This document shows positions 34,001-42,243 of a stretch of DNA of 64,000 bases, piece after piece (positions within the stretch are counted from its first letter, which is position 1; each line of letters begins with the position of its first letter). The notes beneath the pieces are model-generated. The model was not told the origin of the DNA, searched no databases, and was given only the letters and a program-made list of their open reading frames with translations. Source of the DNA: DASRAJ01 sp035638255. GTDB lineage: Bacteria > Bacteroidota > Bacteroidia > Chitinophagales > UBA10324. The stretch is taken from contig DASRAJ010000172.1 in NCBI GenBank assembly GCA_035638255.1, positions 1 to 64,000 of the forward strand, written 5' to 3'. Made by a program: the position numbers and the translations under genes.

Positions 34001-34170
34001 AATCCGTAGTGATCCTGCAGGATGCTCGTGATCATTCCTTGCGATAATCCGTCGCTGATGGTGAGCAGATCAAACTTCAAATACTTAGAAGGAAGAGATT
34101 GGGCTTCTGCAGTGAAGAAATGTTGGAGCGAGAGAAAAAAAATCAGCGCAATATGTTTATGTCGCTTCAA
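31087..34170 (-). CDS. Propeller-type sensor histidine kinase
   Basis: 1027 residues. Signal peptide about 1-24 (LIFFLSLQHFFTAEAQ), propellers about 35-715 (DGLSQGMITSILQDHYGFMW, GRIWIGTSNYGVDMF, GDIWVATLNGVDKI, GNLWLSTNNGLCRF), Y_Y_Y about 715-785 (LEGFNQDWIQSGNVHSATYT), helix about 800-820 (WYMTWWFRLLIGIMGI), His in LHDEIGSNLSNISIFSEVAQ (about 838), then NNIAKYADC, KDDGKGF, GNGLINM and GKGTMIEL. The opening DGLSQGMITSILQD is the classic first blade of hybrid sensor families, but no receiver or AraC domain follows. Sister of the kinase at the left window edge. Partner by context: regulator 29450-30085. Confidence 0.95.
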   Translation of the reverse strand: MKRHKHIALIFFLSLQHFFTAEAQSLPSKYLKFDLLTISDGLSQGMITSILQDHYGFMWFGTKDGLNRYDGYHFVVYRHNPSDTNSLSDNFIQALHEDSKGRIWIGTSNYGVDMFDRKTETFRHFRYDDKNKYSLSDNRVVTIEEDHNGDIWVATLNGVDKISEQENATFRITRYFSELCNVFAAHDGTLWGSSRHSLSFRIHPGKNGSESIDTLDMKKYCTYPEEDDGNEKFISEAIEDTAEHSLYLICEYSISKVNTISAESEIISAQRNHWGVFGGNICMDDKHTIWLSERDWLEQFDVRRKQWTRIFSEDPNLKIVLDNTNVVYRDRSGIIWVGTKGYGLLKYNPRSEKFHQTDHESISWMGATNDGQVVVLKSGEFIDIFNPQTGSYSVSVSDSSWINRVSSYKDFGLSTSAAQDRNGTIWLSKNCLVEYDAATNTFHQYRVADRLNFPVFVDHDNKIWVGTDKVLSRFDPVTKTFTDYHYPVEPVRAPYDFLQCMVEDKAEGIFWLGTMKGLLQFNSSSQSWQLFKNIPDDSSSLSFNLIFSLFDDPYEPQKYLWIGTNGGGLNRFDKQSGKVIRYSMKNGLPNDVIYGILSDDDGNLWLSTNNGLCRFTPKTGATKNFEMKDGLQGNEFNRYAYCSVRNPSDKTKDGTLFFGGVNGFNYFNPKDLSDNPSVPNVEITDFKLRNQSVSFKIKNPALSKPAYLTDKIVLPYSDNMISFEFASMDFTSPEKNLYQYKLEGFNQDWIQSGNVHSATYTNLDPGTYTFTVKGSNNDGVWNEEGKTIQLVILPPWYMTWWFRLLIGIMGISALYGIYRYRLQQALQLQAVRNRIASDLHDEIGSNLSNISIFSEVAQEKLDDPKEVAALLRKVSDYTHTSMEAMSDIVWMINARNDRFENIIVRMRALAAEIFEAKNYALHLNFDERLNALKLGMEKRKNFYLIYKEAINNIAKYADCKNVWIEMKMNRSSVHLTIKDDGKGFDLTASNHGNGLINMTRRTEALDGDVEFKSAPGKGTMIELKFSI

Positions 34171-34232
34171 TTCACTTCCGGATTTGGCACTAAGGTACGG
34201 TGCGGCGATAATAAATTCTGCGATTCTGCATC

Positions 34233-34325
34233 CCTAATATTAGGAATACGCACCTGAAATTTTTGCATTTAAGCATCCTCCCTAAAATTAGGAATTGTAT
34301 TGCCTTCTTCTGCATTCCACATTTG
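34233..34325 (+). promoter_or_regulatory. Two CCTAA..TTAGG operators and -7 element of 34362
   Basis: CCTAATATTAGG (34233-34244) and CCTAAAATTAGG (34281-34292), centres 48 bp apart. The second is centred 38.5 bp before the G of CACATTTG (34318-34325), the same distance as for the operators of regulators 3559 and 30085. The first lies 68 bp before the ATG of the divergent kinase 34170 and may serve that gene. Confidence 0.72.
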
Positions 34326-34361
34326 CCCCCGGAAATTTTTTTAACTAAAAACTCAAACAAA

Positions 34362-37300
34362 ATGAAAAACATTTTCACCACCATTTTCATTGCGATGCTA
34401 AGTTTTCTTTTTTATCGCAGCACAGCACAGTGTACTTTCTCTATTCCTGATTATTCAAATTTCAATGTAGTATCAAACGCTTACGGCGCCAACGGATGCT
34501 ATACCCTCACCAATTACTATGCTCAAAGAGGGGCAGCATGGTACAGAGACTCAGCCAATCTTGCTTATGACTTTGACGTCAGCTTTAATACCTATCAATG
34601 CGGTGGAGCTGACGGGATGGTATTTGTGCTCCAGAGTTGCAGCAACGGAGCCAGCGCCATTGGCATCAATGGCAGCGATCTGGGCTACTATGAAGTTACC
34701 TCATCATTCACGCACTCGCTTGGTGTAGAGCTTGACATATATAACTCCGGAAGTGGCGCGCCCTATTATGATCCTGATGGCTCTCACATTGCAATAGTGA
34801 AAGACGGACTCCCTTCACCCCTCGCTGGCCCGGTTTCCATTTCACCTTACCTTGCTAATTGCAATACTAAAGTTCTGCGCATCACCTGGAATGCAACGAC
34901 ACATTTGTTTTCTGTTTACTTAGACGGCGATTTGAAAACTTCATACACTGATGATCTTACTACTGATGTTTTTGCAGGCAACCCGCATGTCTACTTTGGT
35001 TTTACGGCGGGCACCGGCGGTATAAGTGCAAATCAATCTTTCTGCGTAAACTATCTTCATTATCACCCAAGTCATCCTCACCTGACGACACTTTCAATTA
35101 ATAACAATGGTAGTAACAATTGCATCGGTGGAACTTTAACGGCTACTGCCGGGGCAACTTCCTACTTATGGTCAACGGGTGAAACCACGAACCCTATTAC
35201 TGCAACTTCCATCGCAAGCTATACAGTAACAGCAACCGATTATAGTGGTTGCGCTGCAACCGCCAGTACTGCAGTAACTCCACCACCGGGAGATACTTCT
35301 GTATTCGGAAATCATGTTTGGAATGTGTATGCATTCAATGCAGGGGGCACAATAGATAGCGGCAAGTCATGGAAGAATAACTACTCAGGATATTATGTTG
35401 ACACCAATCTCAACTTCAATACACAGTCAAGATGGAATAGCATCAGTTCGCCGTCCGCTGCTTCCGGCTACAATGGTTGTGTGGTAAATAACGATAACCA
35501 TTCATGGAGTGCAAAGCGCCAGGGATTTCCATGTGGTATTTATCAAGTTAGTATTCCCAATCATGATGATGAAGCGCAGTTGTTCATAAATGGAACAAAA
35601 GTGTGGGAGCACATTGGTTGCTGTGATTCACATACTAATGTGTGGACAGGATTTCTTGATGACAATTCCACTGTTGTTTTCAGAAGCACCGAGGGTGTTG
35701 GCGGTTCTTTCGGTGCCATCAATCTTATCCTGCAAAACTCGATCGCTGTAAATGGACCAACAACAATTTGTCCAGGCTATTCTCTTCAGCTAACTGCCAA
35801 CAGTGCTGACAGCTATTTGTGGAGCACCGGCGAAACCACTCAAAGTATTTCTGTAAATGCAACAGGAAATTATTCCGTTGATGCTATGGTGAACGGCTGC
35901 ACAAGAACGGCTTCAAAGACAATAACGGTAGCCGCGCTCGACACACCGGTAATTCATTCTTATAATGGCTTTCAATATTGCCCTGCGAATGGATATGTTG
36001 ACCTGTCTACTGATTATAATTCACGGTATGCATCCCTTTCATGGAGCAATGGTGCTACCTACTATTATACATCTGTAAACAGTGCAGGGAATGTTTCCTT
36101 AACCGTGAGTGATGCGCTCGGATGTTCGGCAACATCACATGCGGTAATCACAGGTCCTCCGGGAGATGAGAGTGCGTTTGGCGATCATGTTTGGAAAGTG
36201 AATGGGTACTATGACGGATACACTTATTACTACTATTATTACTACAGCAGTGGCACTCCGTGGGTAGAATCCAACTACTCGGGATATTACATTGACACCA
36301 CCTTGAATTTCAATACACAGAATAAATGGGGTACCAACAGCAGTCCTTCCTCGGCGGCGGGCTACCAGGGATGTTATCTTCCCGGTGACTACTTTTCTTT
36401 CAGCGCGAAGAGACAAGGATTTGATTGCGGAATCTACCATATAGACATTCCCGGCCACGATGACAATGCGCAATTGTGGATTGACGGAGTTATGGTTTGG
36501 GAACACACCGGCTGCTGTGATGCACACACGAATGTGTGGACGGGTGTACTTAATGCGGATTCACGGGTTGAATTCAGAGTGCAGGAAATTACAGGATTGA
36601 CCTACGGCTCGCTTCAGTTCATAACCATTCAATCCTTTACTCCAACCACACCCACGATCAGCGGCGGAACAGAAATATGCGGATCGAATCCGCTCACCCT
36701 CGATGCAGGCACAGGGTTCACCGCCTATGCATGGTCAACCGGCAGCACCACACAAACGATCTCAACGTCAACCGCAGGGGATTACAGCGTGAAAGTCACC
36801 GATGGCAACGGATGTGTGTCGTCAGCACAAACAACTCTTACGGGTTTGGTTCAATATACTTACTACGCAGATGCCGATGCTGATACTTACGGAAATCCTG
36901 CAAACTCCACCTCAATATGCAGCTCAGCACCTTCAGGATATGTGAGTGATAATACCGATTGTAATGATGGGAATAATGCCATTCATCCCGGCGCATCAGA
37001 CGTGTGTAATTCTATTGACGATGATTGCAACGGCGTTGTTGACGATCATGCTCTGAATGCTTCTATCACGCCTTCGGGTGCGTATAACTATTGCGCGGGA
37101 ACGACAGTGACTTTTGTTGCTAATGGCAGCGCGGGTACAAACTACTCATGGATCAAAGGCTCAAAAGTTATTAGCGGTGCCACTCAGTCAACTTATAGCA
37201 CTAACAAAGCCGGGAGCTATAAAGTGAAAGAAACAAATTCTTTTGGTTGCAATTCTTTCTCAGCACTAACTACGCTCACGCAGGTGAGCAAGCCCACAGC

Positions 37301-37817
37301 AACTATTACTGCGCAGGGAAGTCTCAACCTGTGCGGTACTAATTCCGTGGTGTTGCAGGCAAATTCAGGGTCGGGATATACTTACCAATGGCTGAAGAAT
37401 GCGGTTAATATTTCAGGAGCAACCAATCAGACTTATACGGCTACTGTCAAGGGAACTTATAAATGCATAGTAACTAACAGCGCCGGGTGCAGTGCTACTT
37501 CCAACGCATTGAAGGTGACCAAGTCATGCAAAGCAGAGATAGATAAGTTCGTTTCTACATCCATGACGATTTACCCAAATCCAACAAATGGAAACTTTAT
37601 GATCGAACTATCTCTGAGCGACATCTCCTCCTCATCGGCTGATGTTCAGATTCTGAATGTGTTTGGCCAGGTGATCTACATGAATCGAACAGCAATTGCT
37701 GACGGCAAATTGAAACAGGAGATTGAGCTTAATCCGGATATTCCTTCAGGCAATTATTTTGTAAGGGTGATTCTCGACGACCAGGTTTACACAGGACAGG
37801 TTGTATTTCAGAAGTAA
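34362..37817 (+). CDS. Large secreted lectin-like protein with MopE motif and T9SS domain
   Basis: 1151 residues from ATG 34362 (MKNIFTTIFIAMLSFLFYRS). Signal peptide about 1-24. About 25-250: L-type (legume-like) lectin domain (GGADGMVFVLQS, SLGVELDIYNSG, FGFTAGTGG). About 250-310: Ig-like (SYLWSTGETTNPI). About 313-460 and 605-760: two copies of a 150-residue module (FGNHVWNVYAFN / FGDHVWKVNGYY, CDSHTNVWTG / CDAHTNVWTG) that looks like a sugar-binding sandwich. A further Ig-like unit lies between and after. About 829-890: MopE-type metal-binding motif (YYADADADTYGNP, DNTDCNDGNNAIHPGASDVC). Two Ig-like units follow, then a C-terminal type A T9SS domain (TIYPNPTNGNFMIEL, IPSGNYFVRVILDD). Likely surface adhesion or glycan binding. 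Upstream operator as for regulator 30085. Confidence 0.85.
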   Translation: MKNIFTTIFIAMLSFLFYRSTAQCTFSIPDYSNFNVVSNAYGANGCYTLTNYYAQRGAAWYRDSANLAYDFDVSFNTYQCGGADGMVFVLQSCSNGASAIGINGSDLGYYEVTSSFTHSLGVELDIYNSGSGAPYYDPDGSHIAIVKDGLPSPLAGPVSISPYLANCNTKVLRITWNATTHLFSVYLDGDLKTSYTDDLTTDVFAGNPHVYFGFTAGTGGISANQSFCVNYLHYHPSHPHLTTLSINNNGSNNCIGGTLTATAGATSYLWSTGETTNPITATSIASYTVTATDYSGCAATASTAVTPPPGDTSVFGNHVWNVYAFNAGGTIDSGKSWKNNYSGYYVDTNLNFNTQSRWNSISSPSAASGYNGCVVNNDNHSWSAKRQGFPCGIYQVSIPNHDDEAQLFINGTKVWEHIGCCDSHTNVWTGFLDDNSTVVFRSTEGVGGSFGAINLILQNSIAVNGPTTICPGYSLQLTANSADSYLWSTGETTQSISVNATGNYSVDAMVNGCTRTASKTITVAALDTPVIHSYNGFQYCPANGYVDLSTDYNSRYASLSWSNGATYYYTSVNSAGNVSLTVSDALGCSATSHAVITGPPGDESAFGDHVWKVNGYYDGYTYYYYYYYSSGTPWVESNYSGYYIDTTLNFNTQNKWGTNSSPSSAAGYQGCYLPGDYFSFSAKRQGFDCGIYHIDIPGHDDNAQLWIDGVMVWEHTGCCDAHTNVWTGVLNADSRVEFRVQEITGLTYGSLQFITIQSFTPTTPTISGGTEICGSNPLTLDAGTGFTAYAWSTGSTTQTISTSTAGDYSVKVTDGNGCVSSAQTTLTGLVQYTYYADADADTYGNPANSTSICSSAPSGYVSDNTDCNDGNNAIHPGASDVCNSIDDDCNGVVDDHALNASITPSGAYNYCAGTTVTFVANGSAGTNYSWIKGSKVISGATQSTYSTNKAGSYKVKETNSFGCNSFSALTTLTQVSKPTATITAQGSLNLCGTNSVVLQANSGSGYTYQWLKNAVNISGATNQTYTATVKGTYKCIVTNSAGCSATSNALKVTKSCKAEIDKFVSTSMTIYPNPTNGNFMIELSLSDISSSSADVQILNVFGQVIYMNRTAIADGKLKQEIELNPDIPSGNYFVRVILDDQVYTGQVVFQK

Positions 37818-37834
37818 GGAGCGTTGAGTTTGTG

Positions 37835-37876
37835 AATCGTGCCATCGCTTTAATGTGATGGCACGATTTGTTTTTA
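37835..37876 (+). terminator. Rho-independent terminator, copy 2
   Basis: AATCGTGCCATC / GATGGCACGATT stem (37835-37846, 37857-37868) with T-rich tail. Identical to the terminator after 28553, including loop and flanks. Confidence 0.9.
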
Positions 37877-37909
37877 GAGACAATGGTCATGATCAGATAC
37901 TATATTATT

Positions 37910-40900
37910 TTATAACCCAAACTCCAACCTCACCAAAGTGCCTTCCCCCGCCTTCGAGGTAAAGTTTAATTCTCCTTTCAATTCTTTCGAGCGCTTTTGC
38001 ATGCTCAGCAATCCATTGCCGCGCGGTTCCAGCGTTGTGTCGAAGCCTTTGCCATCGTCACGAATGGTCATGATGATGGTGTGATTTCCGTTCATGGAAA
38101 GATCAATCCAGACATTCCTGCAATCAGCATACTTCGCCGCATTGTTTATAGCTTCTTTAAAAATGAGATATAGATTTTTTCGCTGTGACATATCCAGCCG
38201 GAATTTTTCCATTTCACGGCTGATGTGAAGATGAACATTGCAGTTCTTCGCTTCGAGCAATTCATTCGCGAAAGCATTCATGCGGTCGGTGATGTTATCG
38301 AAATAATCATTGCGGGTGTTGATCATCCACACAATGTCGTTCATGGCATCCATCATTCCTGTTGTGCTTTCCGTAATATTCTCGAGCATGCTCGCGGCAT
38401 GGGGACCGTTATTAATTACTTCCTTCTTAGCCACCTGGCTATAGATAGAAATGCTGCTGAGCGTAGAACCGATTTCATCGTGCAGGTCGCCTGCTATGCG
38501 GTTGCGAATTGTTTGCAGCTTGAGCGCTTGCCGCAACTGGTAGCGATATAAAAGATAGATGGCAGAAGCAATTGCAAGTACTGCTGCAATACGAAACCAC
38601 CATGTTGACCACCAGGGAGGGGACACGTATATTTTATACGCGATTCCTTTTTCATTCCATACACCGTTGCTGTTAGCTGCCTTCACCCTGAAAGTATAAT
38701 CACCCGGGGGCACATGACTATAGGTCACATAAGGACGGTTACCGCTGTATATCCAATCGTTATCCAGTCCCTCGAGCTTATAGGCAAACTGGTTTCCGGC
38801 GCTTCTATAATAGGAAGTTGTGGCAAATTGAAACGTAAGATTATCCTGCTTATAACTAAGCCGCGTAACACCGGAATCGAGGGGTGCTTCCACTCCTGAT
38901 ACTTTAAACGAAGATAAAATTACAGTAGGGACTGACGAGGAAACTGCAATGGCTTTCGGATTAAACACGCTTAATCCTGCAGTACCCCCGAACACCAGTT
39001 CACCGCCCGGCATAGCGCAGAAAGCATTCGTATTAAATTCATAACCCTGCAAACCATCGAAGGGTGTAAAGTTGTTCACCACCTTAGTAGTAGGATTGAA
39101 CTTACTCACACCAATATCGGATGCCAGCCATACATTGTTCTCTTTATCTATAAGTATGCTGTATATAACATCATCCGCAAAACCATCCTTTGTTCCGTAG
39201 GCGGTAAATTGACGAGTGGCCACATCTAATTTATTTAAGCCGCCGGCATAAGTCGCAATCCAGATAGTACCACTGCTATCTTCAGCAAGGCAACGCACTT
39301 CATTAATGCTTAAACTATTTTTTCCTTCCTCGTGAATATAGGAAGTAATTTTTCCGCCCGGTGAAAAGACTTTAATCCCTCCCAGCCCTCCTACCCACAC
39401 ATTTTTATTCCGGTCTTCCATCAATGCATATACAGTTTGCAAACTACCGCCATCTCCTGTACTCACTGCCTGCATGTGCGGAGAGGGATTTGATAATAAC
39501 TCATCCGCCTTAATCCTGAACAGCCCCTCGTTACCTCCTATCCAGAGTATATTTTCCGAATCAATTAGCATAGTTCGATAGCATTGTCCGCTCTTTGGTC
39601 CGCCGGGTAGCTCATTATATGAACGGCAGGTTTTCAGGTGATTGTTATAAACAAAAATCCACTTATCCCAGGTCGCTATAAAAATATTCCCTTGATTATC
39701 TTCCGCTGCACAACCCCAATTATGGTTTTCGGAAAATTCTTTTACTGCTGTCTTGTCAGGATATCGCACCACATCAACTGACCCTGTTTTAATATTCACA
39801 ATGGAAATATTAAGCAGGGTTCCCCAAAGCAAATGATCGCTGTCAAGCGGAAAAAGCATTCGTGTATTGAGAGCTTCAGAGTTGCGAAGCGAACGGGAGT
39901 ACTCGCCAGGTAGTTGCGCAAGGGTTAGAAACAGGTTTCTCTTCTTTTCAATTTTTGTAAGTCCGCGAGGAGATTCATTTAGCCACAACACACCGGAGCT
40001 ACTATAGATTACGGGGCCTGCATGATTCGACCAGATGGAATTCGGGTTTCCGGGGATGCTTAAATATTGAGTTACCGTTTTTGTTACAGGGTTAACACGA
40101 ATCAGACCGTCGTCTTCGTAAGTCAGCCACAATTCACCATCTCCATCCATCACGAGACTTCCGGGCCAACCATTCGGATCAAAATGAACGGGGATTTTCA
40201 CAGCAAGGGTATCCCTTGTGCCGGCAGTTAGATTCAGATGTATCAGGTGTTCATCATTCTTCCATATCCAAAGGTTATCAGGATCGGTTAAGGTCATAGA
40301 TGGATAGGGAATAGCGGCAGAAGTTGTAAGTAGTGGCGGCGTTTCAATAATCTTCGGTTCAAGAGGAGATTCTTTTCTGAACCAAAATATCCTTTTACCA
40401 TCTTTTGAAAAGATCGCCGTGCTAATCAGTTCACGACCTTCAGGGTTGCTCTTTTCAGTGAAATATTGCACCGGGTAAGGGCTTAGGTCTTTCGCTCCTA
40501 CAAGATATTCGGTTTCGAATTTTTCCGTTTCAATATCAAACACGAGCAAGCTATCACCCCATGCGTTATATATAATTTTATTTCCGGGGATCAGGTACTT
40601 ACTTCCTTCAGATACCGGCGCATTCCATTGCTTTATATTTCCGCTGAAGTAGCTGAGTTTAAAAAGTTCTCTTTGAGTAATAATCCAGATGCAATGATTT
40701 CTGCTGTCATCAATCGCTCCGAGAATTTGCTTTTCATTCCCTCTAATCAATTTACTGAAATCATACCGGTCGAATCCATTAATAAGCGGGTGATAAACAT
40801 AAAGGTCAGAACTAAATTGCATATAGAAGCGCTCAAACCCACCAATTGATAACGAGGAGTTGGTTTCAATGGATTTACCCCACACTTTAGCATCCCTGTA

Positions 40901-41110
40901 AGAATACGTTTTGAAAACATATCCATCATATCTTACAACACTCTGTTCAGTAGAGAACCACAAGAGTCCCGTTTCATCTGTCAACATTCTTGCATTGGTA
41001 AATGAAGCGGGCAAACCATCGAGATGCGAATAGCGCGTAAAGACGAGATCATCCTGCGCGGAGGCAGTTAGCGCTGCTAAAAGGAGAAGGAGGGGCAGCG
41101 GGTTTTTCAT
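37910..41110 (-). CDS. Propeller-type sensor histidine kinase
   Basis: 1066 residues; MKNPLPLLLLLAALTASAQDD start is preceded by TATCTTTG 27 nt upstream. Propellers about 20-755 (GLLWFSTEQSVVRYDGYVFK, KNVWVGGLGGIKVF, GTIWIATYAGGLNKL, NNVWLASDIGVSKF), Y_Y_Y about 760-828 (LEGLDNDWIYSGNRPYVTYS), helix about 840-860, His in LHDEIGSTLSS (about 876), NNAAKYADC, RDDGKGF, GNGLLSM, ending GEGTLVRLEFGL. Sensor and kinase halves are both very close to 44299-47499 (same TEQS.VRYDG, REMEKFRLDMSQ / HEMEKLRLDMSQ), so these two are a recent duplication. No regulator gene nearby. It faces the lectin gene 3' to 3'. Confidence 0.95.
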   Translation of the reverse strand: MKNPLPLLLLLAALTASAQDDLVFTRYSHLDGLPASFTNARMLTDETGLLWFSTEQSVVRYDGYVFKTYSYRDAKVWGKSIETNSSLSIGGFERFYMQFSSDLYVYHPLINGFDRYDFSKLIRGNEKQILGAIDDSRNHCIWIITQRELFKLSYFSGNIKQWNAPVSEGSKYLIPGNKIIYNAWGDSLLVFDIETEKFETEYLVGAKDLSPYPVQYFTEKSNPEGRELISTAIFSKDGKRIFWFRKESPLEPKIIETPPLLTTSAAIPYPSMTLTDPDNLWIWKNDEHLIHLNLTAGTRDTLAVKIPVHFDPNGWPGSLVMDGDGELWLTYEDDGLIRVNPVTKTVTQYLSIPGNPNSIWSNHAGPVIYSSSGVLWLNESPRGLTKIEKKRNLFLTLAQLPGEYSRSLRNSEALNTRMLFPLDSDHLLWGTLLNISIVNIKTGSVDVVRYPDKTAVKEFSENHNWGCAAEDNQGNIFIATWDKWIFVYNNHLKTCRSYNELPGGPKSGQCYRTMLIDSENILWIGGNEGLFRIKADELLSNPSPHMQAVSTGDGGSLQTVYALMEDRNKNVWVGGLGGIKVFSPGGKITSYIHEEGKNSLSINEVRCLAEDSSGTIWIATYAGGLNKLDVATRQFTAYGTKDGFADDVIYSILIDKENNVWLASDIGVSKFNPTTKVVNNFTPFDGLQGYEFNTNAFCAMPGGELVFGGTAGLSVFNPKAIAVSSSVPTVILSSFKVSGVEAPLDSGVTRLSYKQDNLTFQFATTSYYRSAGNQFAYKLEGLDNDWIYSGNRPYVTYSHVPPGDYTFRVKAANSNGVWNEKGIAYKIYVSPPWWSTWWFRIAAVLAIASAIYLLYRYQLRQALKLQTIRNRIAGDLHDEIGSTLSSISIYSQVAKKEVINNGPHAASMLENITESTTGMMDAMNDIVWMINTRNDYFDNITDRMNAFANELLEAKNCNVHLHISREMEKFRLDMSQRKNLYLIFKEAINNAAKYADCRNVWIDLSMNGNHTIIMTIRDDGKGFDTTLEPRGNGLLSMQKRSKELKGELNFTSKAGEGTLVRLEFGL

Positions 41111-41234
41111 GGGTGAAAGTTGGGAAATTGGGTGTTCAAAGATACACTTTCGGGGAAGAGTTTATTTGGAATTTTACCTTATAACTAACTATTTATTTTT
41201 GTAACTTTGTTTCAAAGGAATCCCTTCAGGAAAA

Positions 41235-41780
41235 GTGAAAAGACGAAAAGAAACTGAGCTTGACTTTGAGATTGATAAGTTGACCAAGTCCGTTGAGAAT
41301 TCGCTGACTGGTGAAGTCTTTGATACCGAGATAACACGAATATTTTCAAAGGATATGAGGCAAATTAAAAAGGCAGCCTGGGGTTTCGACTGGCACAAAG
41401 AATTTAAAGACACGGCAAACGAAATTTTCAAACTGACAACCATTAATAATCCGACAATTATTCAGGGACTAATCTGTCTCACCGATAAGCAGGATCACAT
41501 TTTTATGCCTCTTATTGAGAGTGCGAAATTCAATAGAGGCAGACATAAACTTTATAAAGGAGTAGCAGGTAACTTAGTAGCTTACGGTTGTAAGGTTTCG
41601 TTTGAAAAAGGCTATGACGGAGTAGTTTCATTCATAGCTAAATCACAGCTTATAGAACATTATCACCTGACGTTAGGAGCAAAAATATTTGGAGGTGGTA
41701 ACCGAATGTTCATTGACACAAAGGAAGCACTTACATTAGTTATACAATACTTCAAAAATTTCAATCATGGCAAACTTTAA
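41235..41780 (+). CDS. GNAT-like protein, putative N-acetyltransferase
   Basis: 181 residues, cytoplasmic. It resembles a Bacteroidota family of small GNAT-like proteins: KRRKETELDFEIDKLTKSVE, then VFDTEITRIFSKDMRQIKKA, the central strand pair NPTIIQGLICLTDKQDHIFM, LIESAKFNRG, VAGNLVAYGCKVSFEKGYDG and the tail HYHLTLGAKIFGGGNRMFID. The usual acetyl-CoA loop (RxxGxG/A) is not clear. The gene overlaps the next small ORF by 14 nt, a sign of one transcript. The name rests on memory of the family and could be wrong in detail. Confidence 0.62.
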   Translation: MKRRKETELDFEIDKLTKSVENSLTGEVFDTEITRIFSKDMRQIKKAAWGFDWHKEFKDTANEIFKLTTINNPTIIQGLICLTDKQDHIFMPLIESAKFNRGRHKLYKGVAGNLVAYGCKVSFEKGYDGVVSFIAKSQLIEHYHLTLGAKIFGGGNRMFIDTKEALTLVIQYFKNFNHGKL

Positions 41781-41931
41781 AAAAATGGACGACCACGATT
41801 TTGTTTTCGTGAACAAGCCCCTGACGGCAAAAGAGGAAAAGGAATTTAGCGACTTTCTTAAAGCCCGTAAGTTGAGGAAAACCAAACGACACTTGCCGAC
41901 TATATCCCGAAGAAAACGAGCGTTGGCCTAA
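41767..41931 (+). CDS. 54-residue basic protein linked to the GNAT-like gene
   Basis: MANFKKMDDHDFVFVNKPLT, then KEEKEFSDFLKARKLR and a basic end (RHLPTISRRKRALA). The overlap of 14 nt with 41235 makes translation coupling likely. The core EEKEFSDFLKxRK is echoed in the next small gene (EEELSDFRKSMAELK). Shape (acidic helix, basic tail) and place fit an antitoxin-like partner, but this is inference. Confidence 0.6.
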   Translation: MANFKKMDDHDFVFVNKPLTAKEEKEFSDFLKARKLRKTKRHLPTISRRKRALA

Positions 41932-42002
41932 TTCGAATCCGGCGATAGCGGTGAACTTCGCAGTAACCATCCACCAATCACTACCATCAGATTCATAAAA
42001 AG

Positions 42003-42182
42003 ATGGGACTAATAAAAGAGCCAAAAAATGTTGACTTCAGCGTTCAATCAAAGCGCTGGACTGAGGAAGAACTTAGTGACTTCAGAAAGTCAATGGCTGA
42101 ATTGAAAGCAAAAAATGCAGGCAGAAAACTTTCACGAAAAGTAGGGAGGAGAACAGCCGGGAAAAAAAGAGCATTGGTATAA
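42003..42182 (+). CDS. 59-residue basic protein
   Basis: MGLIKEPKNVDFSVQSKRWT, EEELSDFRKSMAELKAKNAG and a basic tail ending GRRTAGKKRALV. It shares the helix and KRALx ending with 41767-41931, so the two are likely tandem relatives. Start ATG preceded by AAAAG. Function unknown. Confidence 0.55.
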   Translation: MGLIKEPKNVDFSVQSKRWTEEELSDFRKSMAELKAKNAGRKLSRKVGRRTAGKKRALV

Positions 42183-42243
42183 TTCGTATTCCATCCTTAG
42201 TAAATGGTAATGCTGTTTTTAAAATTGAGCCGCTCAAATAATT

